Below are positions 17,211 to 26,242 of a DNA stretch of 64,000 bases, in pieces. Made by a program: the position numbers and the translations under genes. The DNA comes from Streptoverticillium olivoreticuli subsp. olivoreticuli (GTDB taxonomy: Bacteria > Actinomycetota > Actinomycetes > Streptomycetales > Streptomycetaceae): positions 2,317,501-2,381,500 of the forward strand of contig NZ_CP031455.1 in NCBI RefSeq assembly GCF_003391135.1, written 5' to 3'. Under the pieces are notes generated by a model. The model was given only the letters and a program-made list of their open reading frames with translations. It ran no database searches and had not been told where the DNA came from. Every line of letters begins with the position of its first letter. Position 1 is the stretch's first letter.

Positions 17211-20200
17211 TCACGCCCCCGCGGGCACCGGTTCCTCCTCCGCCGGGCGGCGGTACATGCGAGTTGCCGTGATCTGCCCGTGGACCTTCTCCTCGTCCGG
17301 GTCCTGCTGCTGCGGCAGGCCGGGGCGCAGGTGCTCCTCCACGCTGATGTACTTCAGGCCCGCCCGCAGGTCGGCGTCGTTGCGCAGGCGGATGACCAGG
17401 GGGAACTCCGCCAGGGCCGTCGTGTCGAACAGGCCGGTGGTGTAGAGCAGCTGGACGCCGAGGGCGTCGGCGACCGCCCGCTGGAGCTCCAGCAGATAGG
17501 TGGCGTTGGCGCGGCCGATCGGGTTGTCCAGGAACAGCGTGCCCGCGTGCCGCTGCTTGTCGCGGCCGCGGTCGTTGCTGCGCAGCGCCGCCATGGTGCA
17601 GTACAGCGCGATGGCCGCGGTCAGCAGCTGCCCGCCGGAGAACACGTCGCCCATCTGCCCCACCGACACCCGCTCGGCGCGCAGCACGGCGTCCGGCTTG
17701 AGGATCTCGACGGCGACGCCGCGCGGTTGCAGCGCCGCCGCGACGCCCCGCAGCAGCAGGGACATTCCGTCGCGCCGGAGGTCGGAGTTCTTCCTGACCG
17801 CGGAGCGGGTCGCCTCGTCGATGACCTCGCCGAGGCGTTCGGTGAGCGTGGACTGGTCGGGGTCGTCGAAGCGGATGCGCAGGAACTCCTGGCCGGACCA
17901 CTCCCCCAGCCCCTCGGGCAGCCGGGAGAGCCGCTGGGCGGAGCGCAGGGTGGTGAGCGAGGACTCGACGAGCCCGCGCAGCCGGTCGACGATGCTGTCG
18001 CGGTTGCGCTCCAGCTGCTCCAGCTCGTCGGTCAGCACCCGCAGCCGGGGCGCGAACGCCTCGGCCCACGCGGACGCGTGCTCCGGCAGGGCGGCGGCGG
18101 GCAGCTCGCGGATCTGCTGGCGGGCGGGGGTGCGCACCTGCTCGTAGCGGGTGGAGTTGGCGTGGCGCACGAGGATGTCGCTCGCCTCGCGGACCGCCGC
18201 CTCGGCGGCCGAGAGCTCCCCGGCGCAGCCGCGCAGGGAGCGGCGGGCCTCTCCGGCGGCCTGCCGGGCCTCCTCCAGGGAGCCCGCGTACGGCTCGGGC
18301 TCCTCGGCGTCCTCCTCGGGGGTGTTGTCGCGCAGCAGGTCGCGCAGGAGGGCCGCGGTGTCGTCGAAGCCGGAGGCGGCGTCCTCGGCGGCGCGGTGGG
18401 CGCGCAGCAGGTCGCCGTGCGCCCTGCGGGCGCTCTCCAGGGCGTCGGTGCGGGCGGTCAGTTCGGCGGTGGCGGTGCGCAGCAGTTCCTTGGCCCGGTC
18501 GGCGTCGGTGGGCACCAGCTCCTCGGGGAGTTCGGTGTGCGCGTCGCCGTCGGCGGGGGCCAGCCGCTCGGCCTCGCCGCGGAGGCGGCCGAGCTGCTCG
18601 CTGGCGGTGGAGGCGCGGGTCTCCAGCATCTGGACGAGCTGTTCGGCGCGGGCCGCCGCGGCCTGGCGGGAGGGGCCGTCGGCGCCGTCGGTGCCCTCGA
18701 GGAGCTGGGCGGCGCGGGTGCGAACCTTGTTGGTGAGGCGGTCGAGCTCGGCGAGGGCGGCGCTCTCGTCGCTCTCGGCGCGGGCCTGTTCGGCACGCAG
18801 GTCGGCGCCGACGCCGACCTTCTCGTAGAGCTGCGAGGCGGCGCGGTAGGCCTCGCGCAGGGCGGGCAGGGAGGCGGTGGGCGGCTCCGTGGTCGCCGAG
18901 ACGTCGTCGGGGGCGCCCGCGATCTCCGCGCGCTCGGCGCGCAGCGCCCGGGCGGTGCGGCGCGCGTCGTCGGCCGCGCGCTGGGCGGCGCGGCGGTCCT
19001 CGTCGGCGGCGCGGGCCCGGTCCACGTACGCGGCGGCGCGCTCCTCGGACTCGGCGGCCTCCTCGGCCAGTTCGCGCAGGCGGGTCTGCCAGGAGGCGCG
19101 CTCGCGGAGCCGGTAGGCGAGCCCGGCCAGGGCGTCGGCGACGCGCCGGGCGCGGGCGGCGACCTCCTGGCGCTCGTCGCGCACCCGGGCCGCCTCGGCG
19201 GCACTCTCCTCGGCCTCGGCGCGGGCCGTGCGCAGCTCGGCCAGCTCCTCCTGGGCGGTGTCGGCGGCCGTGCGGGCCCGCTCGGCCTCGGCGGCCAGCT
19301 CGGCGAGGCGGCCGGCCGGGCAGCCCGCGCGCCACGACGTCAGCCGGGCGGCGAGCGTGCGGTCCCCGGTGAGGCGTGCCGCTATGGCGCGGATCTCCTC
19401 GTCGCGGGCCGTGGCGCGGGCGCGCAGCGCGTGGCGCTCGTCGTCGGCGGCGCGCTCGTCGTGCATGGCGGGGTTCGGCGGCACGAGGAAGACGCCGAAG
19501 GCGCCGGAGTCCTGGGCGTCCTGTGCGGGCGGCGGGGCGAGCAGTGCGGCGGCGGTGCCGACGGCGACGGCGGAGCGCGGCAACAGCGAGGCGGCGCCGA
19601 GGACTTCGCGGGCGCGGGCGTGGGAGTCGGCGTCGGTGATGACGACGCCGTCGACGAGCTCGGGGCGGGCCGCGAGCACGGCCGCGTGGGCGGCCGGGTC
19701 GACGGCCTGGGCGAGGTAGCGCCAGCCGGGCAGGGCGGGGATGCCGTGCTCGCCCAGGTACTCCACGGTGGCCAGCACGTCGGGGCTGGGGGGCAGCAGG
19801 CCGCCGTCGCCGAGCGCGCCGAGGATCCGCGCGTCGTCGGCGGCGGCGGTCCGCAGGTCGAACATCTGCCGCTCGGAGTTGGCGACGCTCTCGTCGAGCA
19901 GTTCGCGCAGCGCGTCGGCGTTGCGGTCGACCTCCTCGGCGGTGAGGGGGCCGGTCGCCTGGCGGCGGGCGCCGTCGTACGCGGCGGCGGACGCCGCGGC
20001 CGTCCCGCCGTCGGGGCCGGTGCCCTCGGCGGAGCGGCGCGGGGCGGGCGGGCGCTCGCCCGTGCCCGCGGCGCTCCCGCCCTCCTGTCCGGGGGCGGTG
20101 CCGCGCTGGCCCGGCACCTGGCCGGAGGCCATCGGCTCGGGCAGGCCCAGCAGTTCGATCAACCGTCGCTCGGCGCCGAGCGATTCGGCGGCGCGCCGCT

Positions 20201-21977
20201 CGGCGTCGTACGCCGATCCCGCGGCGGTGGCGGCGTCGGCGGCGCGGGCCGCGGACAGCTCCGTACGGGCCAGGGCGGCGGCCGCCTCCTTGGCCTGCTC
20301 GGCGGACCGGCGGGCGGTCTCCCGGGCGGCCTCGTACGCGGCGACGGCCGGTTTCTCGGCGTCGCTGGCGGCGAGCGCGGCGCGGGCGGGGTCGGCGTCG
20401 GGGGCGCTGTCGTCGAGCCAGCCGGCGCGGACGGCCTCGGCGGTCTCCTGCTCGACCTCCGCGAGCCGCTGGCGCAGGTGGCCGGTCTCGCTGCGGGCGC
20501 GCTGCGCCTCGGTGGCGGCGGCGGTGGCGTCGCGGTGGGCGGCCTCGCCGGCCTCCTGGAGGGCCGCGGAGCGCTCCTCCTCCTCGTTGGCGACGCGCTC
20601 GCCCTCCTCTGCGGCGCTGTTGAGGGCGCGCACGAGCTCGGTGGCGGCCTGGGCGCGGGCGGCCAGGGCGGGGGCGGCGTCGCGCTCGGCCTCGCGGATG
20701 GCGGCGGCCACGCGCGCGGAGCGGTCGGAGGCGGCGCGGTGGCGCAGTACGGTCTCGGCGGCCTGCCACGCGGAGTGCAGCGTACGGGCGTCGTTGAGCT
20801 CGCGGCGCTGGGCGGCGGCGGCCTTCTCGGCCGCGGCGAGCGCCAAGGAGGCGTGCCGGTAGGCGATTTCGGCGGCGACCAGGGAGCGGCGGCCGCGCTC
20901 GGTCTCGGCGTCGGTGACGGCGTGCGCGGCGGCGGCGACCTGCTCGGCCAGTTCGGCGGTGCGGCCGCGCTCCTCGGCGCCGCGCGCGGACAGCGTGCGG
21001 GCGAGGGCGCGGGTGCGGCGCTCGGCGCCCGCGTGCACGCCGCGCGCCTGGTCGCGCTTGACGGCGGAGTCGGCGATGCGGGAGAGCAGGTCGAGGGAGC
21101 CCGCGGTGAAGTCGCGCTCGGCGGTCAGCTCGGCCCGGCGGCCCAGCTTGTGGGCGAAGCCGTGCACGAGGTCGGCGAGGCCGTCGGTGTCCCGGGTGTC
21201 GGTGACGGCGCGCAGGAGGAGGTCGGTGAAGTCGGAGTCGTTCTTCACGGCGAAGAGGCCGGCGGCCTCGCCCTCGTCGGCGTTCATCTCGCGCTGGTAG
21301 CGGAAGAGTTCGGGGTCGAGGCCCAGCTCGCCGAGGTGTTCGTTCCAGCGCTCGTGGATCTCCTCCCAGACCACGTCCAGGTTCGGGTAGGCCTTGCCGG
21401 CCTCGGTGAGGGCGTCGCGGAAGCCCTTCATCGTGCGGCGGCGGCCGCGGGCACCGGAGGAGCCGTCGGCGGCGCGCAGGGCGGTGGACTCGGCGACGGG
21501 CAGCGAATCGAGGCTGAGCCCGGGGCCGGGGCGGAACGAGTACCACGCCTCGGCGAACTTCCGCGGGTCGTTGGAGACCTGGCGGCCGCGCCACTCGCTG
21601 ACCTTGCCGACGACGACGGACTCGCCGGTGAGGACGTGCTGCCACTCCAGGGCGACGTGCCCGCAGTCCTCGGCGAGGAGGAACTTGCGCAGCACGCCGG
21701 AGCTGGCGCCGCCCAGGGTGTTGCGGTGGCCGGGCAGCATGACCGAGAAGATCAGCTTGAGGAGGACGGACTTGCCGCCGCCGTTCTCCAGGAAGAGCAC
21801 GCCCGCGGGCGCGGGGCGGCGGGGCGGGCCGGTGGGCTCGTCCTCGAAGAACTCCGCCTGCGCGGGCGCGGGGTCGGGCACCGGGGCGCCGACCCCCCGC
21901 AGGTCCAGCACGGTGTCGGCGTAGCGCGCACCGGCAGGCCCGATGGAGTAGAGGCGGACCCGGGACAGCTCGTACAT
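17211..21977 (-). CDS. Giant SMC-like ATPase of a MukBEF/Wadjet-type complex
   Basis: A 1,588-residue ABC-type ATPase with SMC layout: N-terminal Walker A (LFLENGGGKS, residues 61-70), about 1,300 residues of alanine/glutamate/arginine-rich coiled coil interrupted by a globular region near residues 700-850, and a C-terminal head with the SGGQ signature (1447-1450) and a Walker B strand LFLDNPIG (Asp1484). The residue after the Walker B aspartate is asparagine, where SMC and Rad50 proteins carry the catalytic glutamate. Start ATG 21977 was chosen because MYELSRVRLYSIGPAG begins the first head strand. It is the last gene of a three-gene operon behind kleisin-like and MukE-like genes. By position and size it corresponds to JetC or MksB. 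Confidence 0.8.
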   Translation of the reverse strand: MYELSRVRLYSIGPAGARYADTVLDLRGVGAPVPDPAPAQAEFFEDEPTGPPRRPAPAGVLFLENGGGKSVLLKLIFSVMLPGHRNTLGGASSGVLRKFLLAEDCGHVALEWQHVLTGESVVVGKVSEWRGRQVSNDPRKFAEAWYSFRPGPGLSLDSLPVAESTALRAADGSSGARGRRRTMKGFRDALTEAGKAYPNLDVVWEEIHERWNEHLGELGLDPELFRYQREMNADEGEAAGLFAVKNDSDFTDLLLRAVTDTRDTDGLADLVHGFAHKLGRRAELTAERDFTAGSLDLLSRIADSAVKRDQARGVHAGAERRTRALARTLSARGAEERGRTAELAEQVAAAAHAVTDAETERGRRSLVAAEIAYRHASLALAAAEKAAAAQRRELNDARTLHSAWQAAETVLRHRAASDRSARVAAAIREAERDAAPALAARAQAATELVRALNSAAEEGERVANEEEERSAALQEAGEAAHRDATAAATEAQRARSETGHLRQRLAEVEQETAEAVRAGWLDDSAPDADPARAALAASDAEKPAVAAYEAARETARRSAEQAKEAAAALARTELSAARAADAATAAGSAYDAERRAAESLGAERRLIELLGLPEPMASGQVPGQRGTAPGQEGGSAAGTGERPPAPRRSAEGTGPDGGTAAASAAAYDGARRQATGPLTAEEVDRNADALRELLDESVANSERQMFDLRTAAADDARILGALGDGGLLPPSPDVLATVEYLGEHGIPALPGWRYLAQAVDPAAHAAVLAARPELVDGVVITDADSHARAREVLGAASLLPRSAVAVGTAAALLAPPPAQDAQDSGAFGVFLVPPNPAMHDERAADDERHALRARATARDEEIRAIAARLTGDRTLAARLTSWRAGCPAGRLAELAAEAERARTAADTAQEELAELRTARAEAEESAAEAARVRDERQEVAARARRVADALAGLAYRLRERASWQTRLRELAEEAAESEERAAAYVDRARAADEDRRAAQRAADDARRTARALRAERAEIAGAPDDVSATTEPPTASLPALREAYRAASQLYEKVGVGADLRAEQARAESDESAALAELDRLTNKVRTRAAQLLEGTDGADGPSRQAAAARAEQLVQMLETRASTASEQLGRLRGEAERLAPADGDAHTELPEELVPTDADRAKELLRTATAELTARTDALESARRAHGDLLRAHRAAEDAASGFDDTAALLRDLLRDNTPEEDAEEPEPYAGSLEEARQAAGEARRSLRGCAGELSAAEAAVREASDILVRHANSTRYEQVRTPARQQIRELPAAALPEHASAWAEAFAPRLRVLTDELEQLERNRDSIVDRLRGLVESSLTTLRSAQRLSRLPEGLGEWSGQEFLRIRFDDPDQSTLTERLGEVIDEATRSAVRKNSDLRRDGMSLLLRGVAAALQPRGVAVEILKPDAVLRAERVSVGQMGDVFSGGQLLTAAIALYCTMAALRSNDRGRDKQRHAGTLFLDNPIGRANATYLLELQRAVADALGVQLLYTTGLFDTTALAEFPLVIRLRNDADLRAGLKYISVEEHLRPGLPQQQDPDEEKVHGQITATRMYRRPAEEEPVPAGA

Positions 21978-22026
21978 GGCGGACTCTCGTTGTCGTGACG
22001 GGCGGTGGTCGTGACGGGCGGTGCGG

Positions 22027-22995
22027 TCAGGAGTTGCGCTCGAAGAACGGCAGGCCGGCGTCGGCGACCAGGTCGAGGGCGTCGGCGTCGTCCGGCGGCA
22101 GCAGGGTCGCGCTGCCGTCGCCGACCGGCACGACGCCGAGCTCCAGCAGCTCGGACATGGCGGCGGTGCCCGCCATGTCGCGGACCTGGAGCTGGTAGCG
22201 GGCCGTGGTGCGGTACGCGCCGCCCGCGTCGTCGCCGGTGCGCTGGAGGAAGCCGGAGTCGACGAGGAAGGCGACGGCCTTGGCGATGATGCCGGTGGTG
22301 GAGCCCGCGAGGCGGCGGGCGTCCTTGGTGGCGCCGGTCGCGCTGCGCCGGGCGTAGACCCGCCAGGCGGCCTCCAGCCCGGGGGCGTCGCTGGTGGGGT
22401 CGGTGTTCTCGCCCTGCTCGGCGGCCCGCTCCTCCAGCCTGCGGCAGGCCTGGCGCACGAAGGCGTCGATGCCGTTGACGGTGACGCGGCCGATGTAGCC
22501 GTCGTCGGCGAGGTCCTCGGGGCGGGGGAAGGCCATGGCGGCGACCGCGAGGTGGGCGAGGCCGTGCAGGAAGCGGTCGGCGGAGTCGACGGTGGCGCGG
22601 CGGGCGTAGTCGCCCATCCGTACGGCGAAGACGGAGTCCTCGGCGGCGGTGACGGCCATCCCGGCGCGGGTGGAGACCTCCAGCACGATGAGCCCGAGCC
22701 CGGCGGCGACGGCGTCGGCGAGGCGCGCGAAGGCGGGGTCGTCGCGGTGGCGGCGCAGCAGCTCCGCGTACTCCGCGTCGCGGGCGGGCTGGAGCTTGGG
22801 CTGGAGCCCGAACGCGATGAGCCGGGCCGCATCCGCGGCGTCGGCCGGGGTGACGTTGCCGCTGGGGGCCGGAGTCTGCGCCTCGCCGCTGACCGCGGGG
22901 TCCGGCTGTGCCGCGTCGTCGGCGTCGTACTCGGTCACGGTTGCTGCTCCTGTCGAGATTTCCATGGGCCCGTGCGGCGTCGTGAACCCGCTCAT
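22027..22995 (-). CDS. MukE/JetB-like accessory subunit of the SMC complex
   Basis: A 322-residue protein without membrane segments. After a 45-residue disordered, acidic start it shows paired winged-helix character, for example YAELLRRHRDDPAFARLADAV followed by GLIVLEVSTRAGMAV, the pattern of MukE/JetB (DUF4194-like) proteins. ATG 22995 overlaps the stop of the upstream gene by four bases and has GAGG in front; a second ATG 10 codons later lacks a binding site. It lies 49 bases before the SMC gene on the same strand. Assignment rests on operon position and fold pattern, not on a clear sequence match. Confidence 0.6.
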   Translation of the reverse strand: MSGFTTPHGPMEISTGAATVTEYDADDAAQPDPAVSGEAQTPAPSGNVTPADAADAARLIAFGLQPKLQPARDAEYAELLRRHRDDPAFARLADAVAAGLGLIVLEVSTRAGMAVTAAEDSVFAVRMGDYARRATVDSADRFLHGLAHLAVAAMAFPRPEDLADDGYIGRVTVNGIDAFVRQACRRLEERAAEQGENTDPTSDAPGLEAAWRVYARRSATGATKDARRLAGSTTGIIAKAVAFLVDSGFLQRTGDDAGGAYRTTARYQLQVRDMAGTAAMSELLELGVVPVGDGSATLLPPDDADALDLVADAGLPFFERNS

Positions 22996-24515
22996 GACGC
23001 CGCCTCGCGGTCCGCCGCCATGCCCGCCGCGTCCAGGAGGGCCGTGCCGACGATGAGGTCGGCGCCGCCGAACTCCGGGTCGTCGAGCTCCGTGCCGTCG
23101 TCGACGGCGAAGAGGAGGGTCGGTTCGCCCTGGCGGTAGGCGGTGCCGACCGGCGGGCTCGCGGCGTGGACGGACAGGAGGGCGACGAGGTAGGGGAGTT
23201 CGGGGTCGCGGCGGCGCGCCTCGGCGAGGAGCCCGGACAGCCGGCGGGGGGCGTCGGCCGGCAGGTCGAGGAGCTCCATGGCGCTCGCCAGCTGCGCCTC
23301 GCTGAAGCGGCTGTCGTCGGGGGTGGTGATGAGGTCCGGCTCGGGCATCTCCGCGCCGAGGTGCTCCCGCTCCGCGGGCGGGGTGAGCAGCATCTCGACC
23401 AGGTCGCCGACGCGCACGGAGGCCGGGGTGCGCAGGCCCGTGCCGCCCGCGAAGAAGGCGTCGGTGACCCGCCCGGCCCGCTCGACGGGGAGCGGCAGCA
23501 GGGGGGCGAGGAGCTGGCCGTAGAGGTCGAGTCCGGAGCCGGCGGTGGAGGGCGCGAAGGCCTGCCGGTCCTGTTCGGCGCGGAAGAGGGGGCCGGCCTC
23601 CAGCAGTCTGGACTGGAGCTGGGTGTGGCGGCGGATGCAGTCCTTGACGATGTCGACGAGCTCGGCGGCGCGCCGCTTGTGCTCCGGATCCTCCGCCTCG
23701 TCGCGCGCCTTGCGGATGTTGGTGAGGATCGCGTTCTCGTGGCGGTAGCGGTCGGCGACGTGGTCGAGCGCTTCGGCGATCATGTCGGGGACGGTGCGCA
23801 GCCAGTCGACGGCGCGGACGTTGCGCCGGGTGGCGTCGAGGGTCTTGCGGAGGGTCTCCGCGTACTGCACGGTGCGGTAGCGGGCCTGTTCGGCGGCGAG
23901 CTGGGCGTCGGCGAGGCGGCCCCGGCTGATGAGGACCTCCAGCTTCACCTCGGCGGCGATCTGGGCGCTGGTGACGTCGGTGTCGAGAGCGCCGACGAGG
24001 ACGTTGACCGCTTCGTCGGTGGTGCGCAGGAAGACCGTGCCGCCGTGGCCGGGGACCTCTTCGATGAGCTTGAAGTCGTAGTCGCGCCGGACGTAGGCGC
24101 CGTCGGCGCCGAAGGTGCCGTAGACGGCGCGGAAGCCCCGGTCGACGCTGCCGACGTTGATGAGGTTCTCCAGGACCCACCGCGCGACGCGCTCGTGCTC
24201 GGCCGCGGGGCGGCCGGGCGCCTGTGCGCCGACGCGCGGCAGCAGCCGGGACACTATCTGCTCGTGGTCGGCGCCGGTGTCGAAGTCCATGTTGAGCGTG
24301 ACGAGGTCGATGGCGGCGAGCGCCACCTCCGCCATGGCGTAGCCGCCGTACTCCCCCGCGAGGTTGGCCTTGCGCGCGTCGAGGTCGTGCAGGGGTGCCG
24401 TGCAGGCGAGCGCGCGCAGCCTCCGGGCCAGGCCCTCGTCGGCGGCCGGGCCCGGGGCGGGGCGCGAGGGCCCGTTGAGCTGGGGCGGAACGGCCGCCGG
24501 GGCTGGAGAAGTCAC
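22992..24515 (-). CDS. Kleisin-like subunit of the SMC complex (MukF/JetA-like)
   Basis: About 507 residues, mostly helical and soluble. A winged-helix-like N-terminal half (to about 200, including VFLRTTDEAVNVLVGALD) is followed by a long helical middle (QIAAEVKLEVLISRGRLADA onwards) and a globular end, the layout of MukF and JetA kleisins. GTG 24515 (VTSPAPAAV) is preferred; another GTG at 24560 is possible and neither has a strong binding site. First gene of the operon, translationally coupled to the MukE-like gene by an ATGA overlap. Family assignment is inferred from gene order and architecture. Confidence 0.6.
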   Translation of the reverse strand: MTSPAPAAVPPQLNGPSRPAPGPAADEGLARRLRALACTAPLHDLDARKANLAGEYGGYAMAEVALAAIDLVTLNMDFDTGADHEQIVSRLLPRVGAQAPGRPAAEHERVARWVLENLINVGSVDRGFRAVYGTFGADGAYVRRDYDFKLIEEVPGHGGTVFLRTTDEAVNVLVGALDTDVTSAQIAAEVKLEVLISRGRLADAQLAAEQARYRTVQYAETLRKTLDATRRNVRAVDWLRTVPDMIAEALDHVADRYRHENAILTNIRKARDEAEDPEHKRRAAELVDIVKDCIRRHTQLQSRLLEAGPLFRAEQDRQAFAPSTAGSGLDLYGQLLAPLLPLPVERAGRVTDAFFAGGTGLRTPASVRVGDLVEMLLTPPAEREHLGAEMPEPDLITTPDDSRFSEAQLASAMELLDLPADAPRRLSGLLAEARRRDPELPYLVALLSVHAASPPVGTAYRQGEPTLLFAVDDGTELDDPEFGGADLIVGTALLDAAGMAADREAAS

Positions 24516-24581
24516 GTCGCACAGAGTAGGCGGTCGCACCGACAACGGACGAAACGGCACGGGCGAAATGCCCGTCCCGTC

Positions 24582-25226
24582 CTAGTGTGTGGCGCCGCCG
24601 ACCGCGCGGATGTCCGCCGTGCGCCCGGCCGCGGTGATCGCGATCACACACAGTGCCTCGGCCGCGGCGGCCACGGGGAGTGACGGCAGCGCCCGGTCGG
24701 TGACCTGTTCCGGCGCGTACGGCACGTGCACGAACCCGCCCCGCAGGCCGGGGCGTTCGGTCGCGGCGAGGTGCATCAGGCCGTAGAAGACGTGGTTGCA
24801 GACGAAGGTTCCGGCGGTGTGGGAGAGGGAGGCGGGCAGGCCCGCCTCGCGTACGGCGGCGACGCACGCCTTGGCGGGGAGGGTGGCGAAGTAGGCGGCG
24901 GGGCCGCCGGGGACGACCGGCTCGTCGAGGGGCCGCGCGCCGGCGTTGTCGGGGATGCGGGCGTCGTCCAGGTTGACGGCAACGCGTTCGACGGTGATGT
25001 CGGGGCGGCCGCCCGCCTGGCCGACGCAGAGCACGATGTCGGGGCCGGTGTCCGTGACGGCGGCGCGCAGGGCGTCGAGGGCGGTGCCGAAGGCGCAGGG
25101 CAGTTGGGCGACGGTCAGCTCGATCCCCTCGGGCGGCCGCTCGGCGGCGGCCCGCACGGCCTGCCAGGACGGGTTGACCGTCTCTCCGCCGAAGGGTTCG
25201 AATCCGGTCAGCAGCACCCGGGTCAT
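24582..25226 (-). CDS. pcp: Pyroglutamyl peptidase I
   Basis: A 214-residue cytosolic cysteine peptidase (family C15) that removes N-terminal pyroglutamate from peptides. The catalytic triad falls at the canonical positions: Glu80 (TVERVAVNL), Cys143 (GTFVCNHVFY) and His167 (GFVHVPY). The start MTRVLLTGFEPFGG is the standard N-terminus. It lies 47 bases after the DUF979 gene on the same strand, which ties it to 5-oxoproline use: it supplies the substrate that pxpABC opens. Confidence 0.95.
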   Translation of the reverse strand: MTRVLLTGFEPFGGETVNPSWQAVRAAAERPPEGIELTVAQLPCAFGTALDALRAAVTDTGPDIVLCVGQAGGRPDITVERVAVNLDDARIPDNAGARPLDEPVVPGGPAAYFATLPAKACVAAVREAGLPASLSHTAGTFVCNHVFYGLMHLAATERPGLRGGFVHVPYAPEQVTDRALPSLPVAAAAEALCVIAITAAGRTADIRAVGGATH

Positions 25227-25273
25227 GGCCGCTCCTCCGCTCGGGTTCCTGGGGACGTCATCAGAAGGCGAAA

Positions 25274-26242
25274 TCAGAAGGCGAACAGGGACATGATCAC
25301 TATGTTGCAGCCGAGCAGGGCGACGGCGGTGGGCAGTTGGGCCTTGATGGGCCCGTACTGGTCCTTGAGCTCCAGCAGGGCGGCGGGCACGACGTTGTAG
25401 TTGGCGGCCATGGGGGTGACCAGGGTGCCGCAGAATCCGGCCAGCATGCCGATGGCGAGGACCGCCGGCGCGCTGCCGTGCTCCTGCACCACCAGGACCG
25501 GCCAACCGACCGCGGCGGTCATCACCGGGAAGGCGGCGAAGCCGTTGCCCATGACGATGGTGAAGAGGAACATCCCGACGCAGTAGACGACGACCGCGAG
25601 GTGGAGGGAGTGGTCGGGGAGCACCGCCGTGGTGATCCTGCGGACCTGGTCGCCGACACCGGCGACGGAGAAGATCGTGCCGAGGGTGGCGAGCAGCTGG
25701 GGCAGCAGCATGGCCCAGCCCATCGACTCCAGCATGGAGCGCCCGGCGTGCACGGGGGTGGAGAGCTTCTTCTCGCGCAGCAGCGCCATGGCGACGGCGA
25801 GGGCGACGACGGAGCCGATCCCGAGGCCGAGGATGGTCTCGCTGCCCTTCTGCAGGACCGGCTGTCCGCCGAAGGAGAGCTTCTTGACGCCGACGGCGCA
25901 GATCAGGGCGACGACGGGGATGGTGAGCGCGGGGACGAAGAGCTTGCTGCCGAGGCGCCGCGCGCTCGCCGCCCGCTGCCGCGGTGTGGTCGTACGGGCC
26001 GTGCCGCGGCCGGTGAAGCCGAATCCGGCGAGGCCGGCCATGACGAGGACGGCGGCGCCCAGCGGTTCGGCGGGTGCCGACTTGTCGGCGACCCAGGTGC
26101 CGTAGACGAAGCCGAGACCGAGCAGGCCCCAGAAGGCGGCGGTGCCATGGCGCCTGGGGTTGGTGCGGTCGGTGAGCATCTGGGCGGCCATCAGCAGGAA
26201 GATGGCGCCGACCAGCCAGTAGAACCACTCGGCCTTGATCAC
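25274..26242 (-). CDS. Putative 5-oxoproline transporter, DUF979 subunit
   Basis: A 322-residue protein with about nine membrane helices. The DUF979 family is linked by gene context to PxpABC and is thought to form, with DUF969, an importer for 5-oxoproline. GTG 26242 overlaps the DUF969 stop by four bases, so the two halves are made together. Motifs such as VMGNGFAAFPVMTAAVG and GTLVTPMAANYNVVPAAL are conserved in the family. Its last 13 bases are duplicated just after the stop codon (25260-25285), probably by replication slippage. Confidence 0.88.
   Translation of the reverse strand: MIKAEWFYWLVGAIFLLMAAQMLTDRTNPRRHGTAAFWGLLGLGFVYGTWVADKSAPAEPLGAAVLVMAGLAGFGFTGRGTARTTTPRQRAASARRLGSKLFVPALTIPVVALICAVGVKKLSFGGQPVLQKGSETILGLGIGSVVALAVAMALLREKKLSTPVHAGRSMLESMGWAMLLPQLLATLGTIFSVAGVGDQVRRITTAVLPDHSLHLAVVVYCVGMFLFTIVMGNGFAAFPVMTAAVGWPVLVVQEHGSAPAVLAIGMLAGFCGTLVTPMAANYNVVPAALLELKDQYGPIKAQLPTAVALLGCNIVIMSLFAF

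Noticed and set aside
17280..21998. A 1,572-codon open frame on the plus strand opposite the SMC gene, and similar long frames opposite other genes
   Set aside because: These are shadows caused by GC-rich third codon positions. Their products are low-complexity strings rich in Gly, Ala and Arg with no known motif, while the opposite strand carries clear domains.
17211..24515. Calling the SMC operon a complete Wadjet defence system
   Set aside because: No JetD/MksG-like gene lies in or beside the operon, and the two small subunits match known families only by layout.
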